Shown here: piece by piece, positions 1 to 12,457 of the stretch | Layout of the letters: each line of letters opens with the position of its first letter | Position numbering within the stretch: the stretch's first letter is position 1 | Source of the DNA: Basidiobolus ranarum | Taxonomy: Eukaryota > Basidiobolomycota > Basidiobolomycetes > Basidiobolales | Assembly: GCA_040143965.1 (NCBI GenBank) | Contig: JASJQH010006946.1 | Location: forward strand, 1 to 33,754 | Direction: 5' to 3' | DNA: 33,754 nucleotides | Notes under the pieces: model-generated | Seen by the model: the letters and a program-made list of their open reading frames with translations, nothing else | Databases searched by the model: none | Told to the model about the DNA's origin: nothing | Program-made: the position numbers and the translations under genes

Positions 1-44
1 ATTGGAAGGGGATGGAATGGGATGGAACGGAACGGAATGGACAT
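1..44. repeat. GGAAT/GGAAC-type simple repeat at window edge
   Basis: Just downstream of the importin stop codon the sequence is a degenerate run of GGAAY and GGGATGGAAY words (ggaatgg, ggatgg, ggaacgg). It is purine-rich and locally periodic at about 5 nt. The window begins inside it, so its full length is unknown. It may be 3'-UTR or intergenic DNA. Confidence 0.6.
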
Positions 45-58
45 GCTATGAAATAAAC

Positions 59-3000
59 TCAAGAGCTTTTCGATCTATTGGCGTCGGCCGTGGTGAAAAC
101 TGACATAATAAGGCTTTGGTTATCGGGAGAAACACTCTGGGTAAGCACTTGGTAAGAAGCAGGGTTCACATGTTGAAGTTTTTGAATAGTGTCTTGGAAA
201 GCAACATAAACATCAATGCTATCGAGTAGAGATTCGAATAACACCTCTTCTTCCAACTCATCTTCATCGAAATCATCATCTGGAATGTTGTCAGCTGCTT
301 GTTGAGTTAAATAATCCAAATACTCTTTATCATCACCCACAACATCGTCATCGTCAAATTCATCTTCAAGTTCAATCTCGTCTTCATCCAGGTCTTCGAG
401 ATTTCCATCCATGCGTGAAAAGAGATCATCTTCATCGTCAATTCCCTCACCATATAGTTTCTCCATACGCTTGCGATTCTCCATTGCCTTTGGTAAGCTT
501 CGGAAGACATTCAAAACACCATCCATAAGCTGACTCCAAGCTGGTTGCAAAGAGGCGGGAATCTGGTCAGTAGGGAGTTCAATGAGAGAACAAAGGGCAA
601 CGATAGTGAGTTTCTTGTCGTGAACTCTGGAGAATTTCTCCAAATTTTGGAACCAGAGGGCAAAGAAACGAGTGGTCAATCCTTGTTCCTCAAGGGTACG
701 AAGAGTTAAAGCGGGATTGTAGTAGATGCAGTTGATTACAAGTTCAAGACAATGTACCAACAAAGCGCTGGTTTGAATGGCACTTTCGCTGAAGAGATAA
801 GTGCAAGTCAAACCCAAGAGAGGTGGCACGAAGGCATCAACACCCCCACGGCAATTTAGAAGCATCGATTCGGCAAGTTTGCAGGCACAGACACGATCAT
901 TTTCACCAACGCGATCACTCTTCATAACAGTATCGATAATATCGAATACCTTATGTTGAGCATCTGGGTTAGACATGAAAACGGGCTTACCGTAGGAGAT
1001 GAAGTTGTCCAAAGAAGGAAGCATCTCTTCCATAAAATCGATTCCACTCTCTTTGAAAGAATGATAGATCAAATCGAAGACGCCCCACATAATAGGAGAC
1101 ACGGTTTTGCTAGAGAAAGTGCAACAATCGATGATTTCAAAGATTTCATCGTAAAGATCGATGATTTGCTTCTCAAGGGTATAACGAATGATTGGCATCA
1201 GAGTTTGTTCTAGCTGAGCAAGGAGCTCAGGTGTACTTTCCAAGCTTAAGATCAAGGTACCAATGGTTTTCAAGACTCCCATGGCAGCCATAGTCTTATC
1301 ACCCATATCGTCCATATCGATAGCGCCGTTGTCCAGGTCGATTTGGCTGGTGCTCTGGGTAACCTCCTCCATAATACGAAGGAAAGTATCTCTCATTTGC
1401 TCGCACAATTGATTGGCAAAAGGTGCCAATTGCTCCGCAAACACTTCAACAAACTCTTCCATAACATTAGCGAGAGTGTCAATATCGATCTGGTTGGTCA
1501 ACGACAAGAACTCGTTCATGATTTGTGGAACATGAGGAACGATGGCTTCACGGACAAGGTCGTGGCGAATCATAGGTTGAATGGCTAGCGCTGCGTACAC
1601 CTTAACTGGAAGTTCTGAATCACGAAGACAGTCTAAAAGAGATTGGAAAGCGATAGCCACATTATCTTGATTTTGGAAGTTCAAGTCGGAGAACTTGTTC
1701 ATGATATCGCAAGCTCTGGCTCTCAAGAAAGGATAAGCACCTCTGAACTCTGGGAAAACATGAGTAACGAAGAAGCTCTCCATCTGAGACTCGAGACCGG
1801 ATTTTTTACGCAATATGGTATGCGAAAGGCAGCCAATCATACATAAAGCACCATCTTTTTGTCTAGCCAAGTTAGGATCAGATGGATTTTCTGAGTACTT
1901 GTTTAGGACAGTGTTGGCAAAGCCTAGGATACCCATGAAAGTATGCTTCTTTCTATCACGAACAAGATCGATCAAGAGGTTCATGCAAGCAGTGACAGGG
2001 GAGCGGAAGTCCTCGAGGGGATCAACCTTCTTGTGAACAAACTCCACTGGGTCCTCAACCCACAAAGCCTGATCCTCCTCCTTGTAACAGAGTTCAGGGA
2101 AGATAAAATGGGCTACGATAGACTCCATGTGAGGCTTGAAGATTTGCCAGGTGGACTTGTGCTTTATGCAATCGCTGTAAAACATAGCCAAAAGGTAGAT
2201 GATCTTTTTACTCAACCAACTCTTTCCAGAAATATATGCCTCTGTTTGAGCCAAATAAGTATTGAGAATGTTAGGAGCAAAGTGCTGGATGAAGTTTTTG
2301 GCGAAGTTGCCGTACTTGGTAGCAGTGGCAGGAAGTAGAGCAGGGTTTCCGTATCTGCCAAATAGTCTGTTCAAGCAATGATAAGCCCATTTCTTGACTT
2401 TCCACCAGATATATTTCTCTCTATCCTCAACATCAGCAGGCTGATTGGGGACACTCTTTTCGACCAACTGAATGAAAAGACTACCCCAATGAACAAGGGA
2501 GTCACTTTGTTGCTGAGCTTCACTCAAGTCATACTGTAAATATACCAAAGTTAGTATGATTGAGGGTAGCGTGTATCGCTGAAACAATATATATTACCTG
2601 AATAGAACAGTAGTAGGTCTTGAGGATAGTTTTCAACATTTCAGCGGCCTCGATGCTCTCACTAGCGACCAGGGATGAAGCAATGGTCTGGAGGGTAGGG
2701 AACGCATGCTTAATGATTTGCAAGAGAGGCTCACGTTTGTCTTGAGATTTCCATTGGTATATCTTAACTACTTCATGAAGGGCAGTAAGTCCACCGAAAA
2801 CTGCACGATGATCATTGGAGCTCAAAAGCTCTTGAACTTGTGGCAAGTAGCCAGCCCACTGTTCCGGAAATTCTTGAGACAGAATAGTTCCTAAACAGGC
2901 AGTAAGCTGTACTCTTTAAAAAGGAGTTACTGGTTAGTAAGTCATCTACCTGGCATCTGATTACGGTGTAATACATACCTGATCATAGGTGGAGCGGGAA

Positions 3001-3470
3001 CAAGAACTCTAAGGATATTGCTCTTGACATTTTCCTTGTCCTCAGGGGAAATACCACTTTGGGAAGGAGATTGAACCCAAGCCTTACGAACACGATTTTT
3101 AAAATAAATGGCCACTAAAAATAGGGGAAATGCCAACATTATTTAGTTTCCCCTCAGTTATAAGGAAGATGTTATAAGAAATTACCAGCTTGTCTGACAG
3201 AGATTTCTGACTCCTCTGAACCAATAATTTGAAGGAAAAGCGAAAGGATGGTAGGGTTGCTTTCAACCTAAAATAACCCAAGAAAAACAACTTAAGGTAA
3301 GACACTTACTAATGATTATAGAGCTATAAAATGATGGGATCCGTGATGAAAAAAGATAAGAAATGTTCAAAAGAAAATACCTCTTTCAGTCTATTCTCCG
3401 CTTCCTTTCTAACATTAGGGTCTGGATGATAAGTGGCTGCGAAGAGTTGGTACACAGTTTGAATATCCAT
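59..3470 (-). CDS. NMD5: Importin-7/8-type karyopherin-beta (Nmd5/Sxm1-like)
   Basis: Nuclear import receptor of the importin-beta superfamily. It would bind cargo (ribosomal proteins, histones and similar in relatives) in the cytoplasm and Ran-GTP in the nucleus. Exons on the minus strand: 3470-3381, 3267-3186, 3114-2979, 2913-2598, 2533-59. They join in frame to 1032 aa, the usual importin-7/8 length. The N terminus (MDIQTVYQLFAATYHPDPNV) with VESNPTILSLFLQIIGSEES is the Ran-binding importin-beta N-terminal domain (about residues 1-100). The middle matches importin-7 segments such as WWKVKKWAYHCLNRLFGRYG, PVTACMNLLIDLV and KDGALCMIGCL. The C-terminal quarter holds the acidic Asp/Glu tract (complement of about 300-440) typical of importin-7/8. 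The ATG at 3470 opens the first family-like segment. It lies divergent from the GAL10-like gene. Cargo cannot be read from sequence, and Nmd5 and Sxm1 orthology are not separable here. Confidence 0.93.
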
Positions 3471-4277
3471 TGTACGTTGAACAATTTATTATTAAGTAAG
3501 AGTAGTGGTAACTAATATAACACAGAAAAAGGTGAGGAGAATTATTAAAGGGCAGCAGTGGCTAAGGGAATTCCAAATGAATCGCAAGTAGACCGCTGAA
3601 TAACGGGACGATATTTGTAAGGCAAAGCCTGAAGAAATCACCGGCTCCAGGGCCACAGTTTTGCTTGAAAGGCCGACCTTTCGGTGAGCCCGAAACAAAA
3701 AAAGAAAAAAAATTGGAGAAAAAAATGGATCGCAGATGTGTAGAAACACTGTATATGTATATATATACTGCCATTAATTCATCTACTTGATCTTGTGAAG
3801 CCATAAAATTGAGCAGTTCATTAACTAGTACTACATTAATAAAATGAACATTCAATCAGTAGGATAATATAACATTATAAGGGTAATATAAGGGCAATAT
3901 ATGGATAATATGCATTTAGTCATGATTTGTAAGAATTCTTAATGCCACCGAGAAACTTAGTCAATGCAGACTCACCTTTCTTGAGGATTTAAAAGGAAAG
4001 GATGGATGCTTTTAAATAGAGATGCCTGGTGTTATTAATAGAGACAACCACAAAGATGTCAACAAGCTTAAAAGAAGTCATTTTATACCCAAGTAATGGA
4101 TTTACCTGATGAAACAGGTATAAGATAGGGATATGTAGCGAATGGAATGGGCTGTTCGATGGGCTGTTGAAACCATCGACGTTTTCTCAAATTGAATAAA
4201 TAGCCCTTAGGCAGTAGCTATCACACATATCCCTGGTGACGCATTTCTCACTATTCTCTTTTGGCATCATTAGTATT
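3471..4277. promoter_or_regulatory. Divergent intergenic region, importin / GAL10-like
   Basis: An 807-nt head-to-head spacer serves as promoter for both the importin gene (leftward) and the epimerase gene (rightward). It is AT-rich, with an A-rich patch at 3696-3726 and an alternating TA run near 3750-3767. It also holds an 11-nt tandem repeat (3879-3911) and a 12-nt direct duplication (4147-4170). No additional gene is supported; open frames here lack family-like content. Confidence 0.6.
3879..3911. repeat. 11-nt tandem repeat, three units
   Basis: Three consecutive 11-nt units occur: aagggtaatat, aagggcaatat, atggataatat. A related decamer aggataatat sits at 3861-3870. It lies within the shared promoter of the importin and epimerase genes. 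Protein binding is possible but not shown. Confidence 0.7.
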
Positions 4278-5333
4278 ATGCTCGATAGTTATCACAACAA
4301 TGACTATGTTCTTATCACCGGAGGCGCCGGTTACGTTGGAAGTCACACATGTTTGGAGTTATTAAAGGCTGGCTATAAAGTCATTGTAATCGATTATCTC
4401 TCAAATGCTTCTGAGGAAGCCATTCGACGCGTGCGAGAGTTGAGCGGGAAAGAAGTTGAATTCCGCAAGGTGGATATAGTGAATAAGGCCGAGCTGGAGG
4501 CTGTGTTCAATGAGTTCCCTGGGATCTGTTCAGTCATTCACTTGGCAGGACTTAAAGCTGTGGGTGAATCGTCAGAAATTCCTCTCCCTTATTATCAAAA
4601 TAACATCACAGGAACTTTGGTTCTGTTGGAAGTCATGAAGCAGTACAACGTACGTAACATCGTATTCAGTTCATCGGCGACTGTTTACGGTAATCCACCT
4701 ATCATTCCCATTCCAGAATCTAGCCCAACAAATTGTACCAATCCTTATGCTCGCACAAAACTGTTTGTTGAAGAGATTATTCGGGATGTGTGTGCGTCCG
4801 ACAAGGATTGGAATGCCGCTATCTTGCGCTACTTCAACCCAGTTGGAGCTCACAATAGCGGTTTAATCGGCGAAGACCCACGTGGCGTTCCTAATAACTT
4901 AATGCCCTATATCGCACAAGTCGCAGTAGGAAGACTTCCTTGCCTTCGTGTGTTTGGAGGGGATTATCCAACCAAAGATGGTACCAGTATTCGAGACTAT
5001 ATACATGTTGTTGATCTGGCATTAGGTCATTTGGCTGCGCTGGAGAAGCTCAATCAGAACCCTGGCTGTGTTGTATACAATCTTGGCAGCGGTGTTGGAT
5101 CCACCGTTCTGGATATGGTGAAAGCTTTCTCTACGGTTGTTGGACGTGACCTTCCATATAAAATTGTTGAACGTCGGGCTGGTGATGTTACAAATTTGAC
5201 TGCTCTACCCGAATTAGCCAATAAAGAGTTGAATTGGAAAGCAACTCGCGGTTTAGAAGAGATATGTGCTGATCTCTGGCGCTGGCAAAATAACAACCCA
5301 TATGGCTATGCATCTAAAGAAAATAGCCAATAA
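4278..5333 (+). CDS. GAL10: UDP-glucose 4-epimerase (GalE/Gal10 epimerase domain)
   Basis: Interconverts UDP-galactose and UDP-glucose with tightly bound NAD, in the Leloir pathway and for UDP-galactose supply to glycans. It is a single exon of 351 aa. The Rossmann motif TGGAGYVGSH (G15-x2-G18-x2-G21) binds NAD. The extended-SDR catalytic set is visible as SSSATVYG (Ser131-133) and Y157-A-R-T-K161 (YxxxK). The segments LRYFNPVGAH, DGTSIRDYIHVVDLA and RAGDV are typical of GalE. The ATG at 4278 is chosen because it sits just before the Rossmann fold; the in-frame codon at 4236 is GTG. Unlike ascomycete Gal10, there is no C-terminal mutarotase domain. The next gene downstream is a copper transporter, with no sign of a GAL cluster. 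Confidence 0.96.
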   Translation: MLDSYHNNDYVLITGGAGYVGSHTCLELLKAGYKVIVIDYLSNASEEAIRRVRELSGKEVEFRKVDIVNKAELEAVFNEFPGICSVIHLAGLKAVGESSEIPLPYYQNNITGTLVLLEVMKQYNVRNIVFSSSATVYGNPPIIPIPESSPTNCTNPYARTKLFVEEIIRDVCASDKDWNAAILRYFNPVGAHNSGLIGEDPRGVPNNLMPYIAQVAVGRLPCLRVFGGDYPTKDGTSIRDYIHVVDLALGHLAALEKLNQNPGCVVYNLGSGVGSTVLDMVKAFSTVVGRDLPYKIVERRAGDVTNLTALPELANKELNWKATRGLEEICADLWRWQNNNPYGYASKENSQ

Positions 5334-5794
5334 ACATTCGATAGCATTACTTTATTTTATTACATGCTTTCCTTGTTCAGTTCTATAGATTAATCGAAAT
5401 CATACTACAATTAATTGAAATTGGGGATGTTTCTAATATGTGCACTGACACTCTCAATGATATGTCGTGTAAGGGGGATTAGGGTTAAGATATCACCTTG
5501 CATTTTCCCTCTATGATATATACATAGTTTGGAGCGTTCCCACCAATTTAAATGTTTCAACCATACATCTTTTAGCTTCTAGAAGCTTTGGAAAACCACC
5601 CTCTTTGTCTCACATCCCCTGATGATCCCTTAATCTCAGCTGTATCTAGTGTATAGGCACTTGACGTAAACTGTCACCCTATTGGAATTATGAGAGGATC
5701 AGATATAAGGTCAGTTGATGCTTTAATTAACTACTATCATCCTTATCTAAGCTATTCCGACACTACTTCTTAACTTTACACTCCACTACTCAAA
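5334..5794. promoter_or_regulatory. Intergenic region upstream of the copper transporter
   Basis: This 461-nt spacer holds the epimerase 3' UTR and the CTR promoter. Visible candidate sites are a CRE/ATF-like TGACGTAA at 5662-5669 and a GATA-type TTATCT (AGATAA on the minus strand) near 5742-5747. I see no convincing copper-response element and no further gene. Confidence 0.4.
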
Positions 5795-6456
5795 ATGGAT
5801 CATATGCCAGGCCACGACATGCCTCATAATGACATGCCTCATGACATGTGTTCTATGCAGGTAAAGTTTCTTGTTTTCTTTTACCTTTCTTTTACCATTA
5901 ACCAGGTAGTCAGGCCTTTAACACTCACATATCCATAGATGGTATTCAACTGGGACATAAGTAATTTGTGTGTAGTTTTCAATTGGTGGCGTGTCAATTC
6001 CATTCCAACCTTAATAGTATCCATCATCCTTGTATTTGCGTTGTCGGCTTCATATGAAATGCTTCGTGATTACACGCGCACGTTTGAACAACGTATTTTA
6101 CTCAAACATCAGACTACAGCTACCAATGATGAGGATCCAGAGAGCCCTGATTCTAATGAAAGTTTATTGAATGCAGGGAATTACAAGTATATTTGGTATG
6201 TTAAAGAAATAATTTCCCTCCTGTTCCTACCAAGTAACTAACCTAAATGTAATACTTTAATAGGCTCACTCCGAAGGAAAAATTATTAAGAGTGTTTTTG
6301 TACTCAATTCAAGTGTTTCTCTCATTCTTCCTTATGTTAATATTTATGACTTATAACGGGTATTTGATTATTGCTGTTGTGATTGGCGCTAGCACAGGTT
6401 TCTATATATTTGGCGGGGACAGATTATCTGCAGCGAAGTCATTAGCATGCCACTAG
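5795..6456 (+). CDS. CTR-family copper transporter
   Basis: High-affinity Cu(I) importer or vacuolar copper exporter of the CTR family; it acts as a homotrimer in the plasma or vacuolar membrane. Exons 5795-5860, 5939-6195 and 6264-6456 join in frame to 171 aa. The N terminus is rich in Met and His with repeated HDMP/MPHD motifs (residues 1-22), followed by MVFNWDISN and FNWWRV, typical of CTR proteins. TM1 is about residues 43-62. A hydrophilic acidic loop follows. TM2 (116-139) carries MxxxM (M132, M136), and TM3 carries GxxxG (G149, G153), the trimer-packing motif. The first intron ends directly before the ATG of MVFNW, so an internal start there is conceivable, but the Met-rich first exon fits the family. 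It is convergent with the molybdate transporter, about 125 nt apart. Confidence 0.92.
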
Positions 6457-6581
6457 ATATATTCATAAATCTATAGCAATCTCTTTTATCTCGATTAACT
6501 AGTCATTGAATTTGTGAATAAAATCCTTCTTTATATAAGTGATATTTATCAGCAGGATTCATGAACATTGATCTTTTTCAG

Positions 6582-8103
6582 CTAATACTCATCATCATGA
6601 TACTGAGGTAATGCTTGCTTATGACCGGAGACCAGCTCTGGCACTGAAGAGTTTGATGGCCCGTCAACTCTAACGGGGTGTTGATCGAAACTTCCGTAAT
6701 CCTTTCTCGTGGGGTCTCTACTTTCGACAGTAGACCCATCTCGCTCAAAGTCAACCCCTCGTCGACGCGCATCCAACCACAGACATATATATGCCACAAT
6801 ACCTGAGACAAAACCAACCCCATCATTCTTGAAAGTGATTAGCATGCCCCCCGATACCAACACAATCAAGAAGTTTCGGTTACGAGTAGCCTGGGAATCC
6901 GTAGGTTTACAAAAGTTTCGAGCTGCCATGGCCAGTTCCAATCCACTAACAAATAGCATCACACCCAGAAACGACTTGGGAAAGTACTGGAGCAATCCGA
7001 GGAAAGATTTTCCAAATATGAATCCAATAACCATTTTACATACTCCCAAAAACATAATGCTCACTTCACTACGTGCCCCAAACCTATACTGTCCTGCCAA
7101 TCCACCCGAACCATGACAGAATGGCATACTTCCAAAGAAACATCCAGTGAAATTCATAAAGCCTACGCATGTGGCAACGGACACAGTAGTGGTCTTATTC
7201 TCTGGGAAGAGCTCTCGAATCAATGCCACCAATGCAATTACCGAATTTAACGTTGTCAATGGAAGCTGACCCAGTCCCGCCTTCCACATGCCGTGAACAA
7301 ACTCACTTGGGGTGGGGATTACAGGTTTGGGGTAATGAAAGCCAGGTGCTGGTAGCTGAGTTGTAATGGTTGAAGTATATACGACAATAATGGCGAAAAT
7401 CAATCCAATCACGAAAATAATCATAGCTGTGGGAATACGACGCTGGTGGTAGAGGAAAAACACAAAGCAGAACCAAAGGATCGCCCATTCATAGTTATCG
7501 TACCACTTCCAGCCCGACCCTCCCCATGGAGTTTCAATTTTAAAAAGTAGCTCGGTCCCTGCCTTTGTCATCAAAGTCAACCCTGTACCCATCTGAATAC
7601 CTCGTACAACGGCACTGGGTGTGTATTTGTTGACGAGGTGGATGGTTCGTGTTAATCCAAGGAACAGAACCACGCCACTTACAAACATACCAGCCCCCAT
7701 AATTTCTCCTCTGGTCATCTGGCTTGAAAGTGCAATAGCTCCGATAGCTATAAGTAAAAATTGAATGGCAATGAGAGTTAGAAAGTGAAAAATAGGTGTA
7801 CAATCGAACGTAATCTGAATATATTATAAGAATAAAGAAGCAAATGAGGTTTCTACTTTAGCATAGATACGTACTTTTCATCGGTTGAACACACATAGGT
7901 ATCCCGAACTTGATACCAGTAACAATATTCCATAAACCACCAAAGATCAAGGTGGAGGTTAACGAAATCTGACCAGAGAGAGATAGGGACACCATTAATG
8001 GGACCAAGGTACCCAAGTCACCTAAACTTCCACTAAGTTCGGCAAGTGTGAAGTTCTTCTTATAATGTCTTATTTTCCTTTGGATAAAACCATTCATGAC
8101 CAT
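6582..8103 (-). CDS. MOT1-family molybdate transporter
   Basis: High-affinity molybdate importer of the MOT1 family (sulfate-permease-related polytopic membrane protein), supplying Mo for molybdenum-cofactor enzymes such as nitrate reductase. Exons 8103-7875 and 7747-6582 join in frame to 464 aa. Two signature blocks are clear: AELSGSLGDLGTLVPL (21-36) with FGIPMCVQPMK (66-76), and CHGSGGLAGQYRFGARS (287-303). The acceptor at 7748 is chosen because it gives QPMK-TIGAIALSS, matching the family. A nearer AG (about 7813) gives the wrong frame. The C-terminal tail is hydrophilic and His/Asp-containing. An alternating TA run (about 8128-8136) lies 25-33 nt upstream of the ATG. This is not the TBP-displacing ATPase also called Mot1. 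Confidence 0.9.
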
Positions 8104-8763
8104 GTTATACCGTCACCCGATCGTTAGTATATATATCTCATGAAACCCCCTGCTCCCCTACTGAGAATCTCGCCCTTGTATTTTATTGATAGGATCATAT
8201 TAGTAGACAATGCTTCCGGAAAAGGCTATTAACTCACATCTCTTTTCCTAAGTTGAACAAGATCCCATCCCATCGATCTCTTTGAAGGTGAGCGATTGGA
8301 TACCAACCTGATCTGTCTGGAGCTGTCTATTATACAGTAGCAACAACACGCACACTCTTCCGACGATCCCCATTGTGACTTCATGGTCACTTTGCTAGTA
8401 ATAAGATTGGCCCTTTTGAGGACAATTGGTCAAAAGCAGTAAATGTTTACCCTTTCACATCAGTTCACTATCTTGGTTTGGATCAGATCATATATTGCAG
8501 TGAAGTTTGAGGTTTTATTATTCCAATTGTTAAATACTGACGGGGATTTCTCCAACTAACATACAGGGCACATGGCTTCTATCACGATTCGTTGCTGCAA
8601 GAAAGGTGTGTTTAAAGTATCTATGAATAACGATGTATTTAAGTGGCGGAAATTAGATAGAGGAGTCATATGTCGAGATCAAGTAAAAAGCGATGATAGT
8701 TGAAGATATCCTCTGAACGAGAGGGAAAAATAAACAATCGATATATACTTTAAAAAATATATT
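8104..8763. promoter_or_regulatory. Intergenic region between MOT1-type gene and DED1 3' end
   Basis: This 660-nt spacer is the promoter of the leftward molybdate transporter plus the 3' UTR of the leftward helicase gene. It contains a small dyad (gtgac-n6-gtcac, near 8380). A possible short exon starting ATG at 8572 has no supportable continuation. No gene is called. Confidence 0.5.
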
Positions 8764-10714
<1,951 letters not shown>

Positions 10715-10942
10715 TTAGAGTGGAAGTGATGAGTGAAATGTAGAGTAGATTGTTGTGTTTGATTTGGATTGTTAGCCAGGGCTGTAGTTTTATACAAGTC
10801 TATCGGAGAAATGAACTCTGGTATGAGATGGGTTTTAGAAATGGTAGGCTATTCCCAATTCCATTACCTCATACAGGAACTCAAACAAGTAAAGCAAATA
10901 TCTACGAGTATGAGGAAATATGTGTGCTAACAAAATAGAGGT

Positions 10943-10996
10943 TGGATTGCTCTGGTGCAGAGATTATTCGTGATTGCTCTAGTGCAGACATTGTTC
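10943..10996. repeat. 27-nt tandem duplication
   Basis: Two adjacent 27-nt copies (10943-10969 and 10970-10996) begin gattgctct and end attcgt/gttcgt. They differ at three positions. The copies are close enough to suggest a recent slippage or unequal-exchange event in the DED1 upstream region. Confidence 0.8.
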
Positions 10997-11321
10997 GTTG
11001 CAAGCTAGATAAATGAAAGTAGATTCGGGTTTATGTGATCCATGCTTTGACATGCTTCATCGTATTGAGCGCCAGTTTGGAATGCTCACGCACTCACGTG
11101 TGATGCTTAATAAATCACTCATTAGCAATGGAGCAATGCAATGCTTGATAATTGTCATTCCAAAGTTCTAACGGTACACTCCGAGAGTTGCTAATGTTTC
11201 ATAATGAGCATTGTTGTCTGTCAAACAGATCTATATTACTAGTGTTTTCTCTGTGCTGCGACCTCTATTGATTCAATCCTGTTTCTTATCGATTGTGTAA
11301 ATCGGAGAATTTGTAGTATAG

Positions 11322-11380
11322 TCATACAATACAAACTATCCCAATCTTTCTGCGAAAACTATCCCAATCATACAATACAA
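11322..11380. repeat. Block-swapped short repeat (A-B ... B-A)
   Basis: Block A (tcatacaatacaa) occurs at 11322-11334 and 11368-11380. Block B (aaactatcccaatc) occurs at 11333-11346 and 11356-11369. The order is A-B then B-A on the same strand, a local duplication with altered order. Confidence 0.75.
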
Positions 11381-11680
11381 GCTGGTGTTTTATGAAATGA
11401 AGGTAAGGGTTCGGTCATTTGTACGACAAACATGCTTTTTATATCACCGTAAAGCGCTCCATTGGTTAAAGGTTAAAGTTTCCAACTTCTGAATTTGGTG
11501 ATCCTATTGAGTAATTAATATTCATCTTTCTCCTACACGGATCTTCCTACATGCATTGCCTTTGTCACTTAACAACCCAGGCTTTCTTAAACTAAACTCA
11601 AAGTAAAAAAAACTTCCTAAACTTGTAGAGTATCAACCTTCTCTACTGTAAATATCCGTCCATTCTTGCCCTACCACAAG

Positions 11681-12457
11681 ATGAATCTTCCGAAATCTAG
11701 CTATCCCATTCAGGGGATTTTCTACTTTTTTATGAATCCTTCAATATGGAGGAAGTGTTTGTGTGCTCTTTTGTCGACTTTGCTAGTAGCTTTGTGCTCA
11801 CTGATAGGCTTTGGCTTTCTCATAAGTCCACAAGCACACGGCTTGATTAGAGCTGGTTGTCCAGTGTGGTTAGCTTGGCTTGTCAGCGTCATCTTCTACC
11901 TTTTGGAGAGTTTAGTATTCATACTTTTATTCAGCCTTATTGCTTTACCCTTCTTCCAAGATAGCCTATTTGACTATATACTAGTATTGAGAGGGTACAA
12001 ACGAGTATTACAGAATGAACATTCACACACCTGTAGTCGTGGCTTCCGTTCTGGCATTGGTTATCTTCTAGTTCAAATACTTCTCCTGATTCTGAGCATA
12101 CCTATCAATTTGATACCAGTGATTGGGACATACTTATTCTGTTATTTAAACGGGTTTGTCTTAGCATGGGGTTATCAAATTCATAATCACATCGACCTTA
12201 AGGGCATGACTTTTTCTGAGAGCAAACAATACGTATTTAGACATAAGCGACAATTTTCCGGTTTTGGAACGGTTGCCTTCGCTTTAGAGTTGATACCTTT
12301 ATTTAATTTCTTCTTCATATTCTCCAATACCATTGGAGCTGCTCTATGGGCCGCTGACGAGTATGAAAGAGCCGAGAGAAATCTCCCTACACTCCGAAGT
12401 GGAGAAGTTGAAGTTCCCGACACGAGCGTAAAATCCTTACCGGAACACAATGTTTAA
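11681..12457 (+). CDS. EI24-domain membrane protein (RRT8/LDS1/LDS2-like)
   Basis: Polytopic membrane protein of the EI24/CysZ-like superfamily. The closest recognisable relatives are the yeast Rrt8/Lds1/Lds2 proteins of lipid droplets and the outer spore wall. It is a single exon of 258 aa, starting at ATG 11681; the open frame upstream begins only with TTG. Hydrophobic segments lie at about 25-48, 63-90, 126-165 (probably two helices) and 195-222. The segment NTIGAALWAADEYERAE near the C terminus, followed by a short polar tail, is typical of this fungal group. The biochemical role of the family is not established, so a spore-wall or lipid-droplet role here is inference. It diverges from DED1. 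Confidence 0.75.
   Translation: MNLPKSSYPIQGIFYFFMNPSIWRKCLCALLSTLLVALCSLIGFGFLISPQAHGLIRAGCPVWLAWLVSVIFYLLESLVFILLFSLIALPFFQDSLFDYILVLRGYKRVLQNEHSHTCSRGFRSGIGYLLVQILLLILSIPINLIPVIGTYLFCYLNGFVLAWGYQIHNHIDLKGMTFSESKQYVFRHKRQFSGFGTVAFALELIPLFNFFFIFSNTIGAALWAADEYERAERNLPTLRSGEVEVPDTSVKSLPEHNV

Larger units (their letters stand above)
10715..11680. promoter_or_regulatory. Divergent intergenic region, DED1 / EI24-like gene
   Basis: This 966-nt head-to-head spacer has no supportable gene. It contains a 27-nt tandem duplication (10943-10996) and a block-swapped repeat (11322-11380). Promoters for both flanking genes must lie here; no strong TATA consensus is evident. Confidence 0.5.

Noticed and set aside
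953-2338. Several forward-strand open frames (953-1213, 1343-1588, 1643-1846, 1815-2036, 1943-2338)
   Set aside because: They lie antisense within the large importin exon, have no family-like sequence and arise from its codon use.
7303-7803. Reverse-strand frames at 7303-7488 and 7540-7803, overlapping the molybdate transporter
   Set aside because: They are in shifted frames. The 7747 acceptor gives the MOT1-consistent frame, and the rest is intron or out-of-frame coding sequence.
8572-8606. ATG followed by a short open stretch and a GTGTGT donor-like site
   Set aside because: No acceptor or continuing coding sequence was found before the DED1 3' end.
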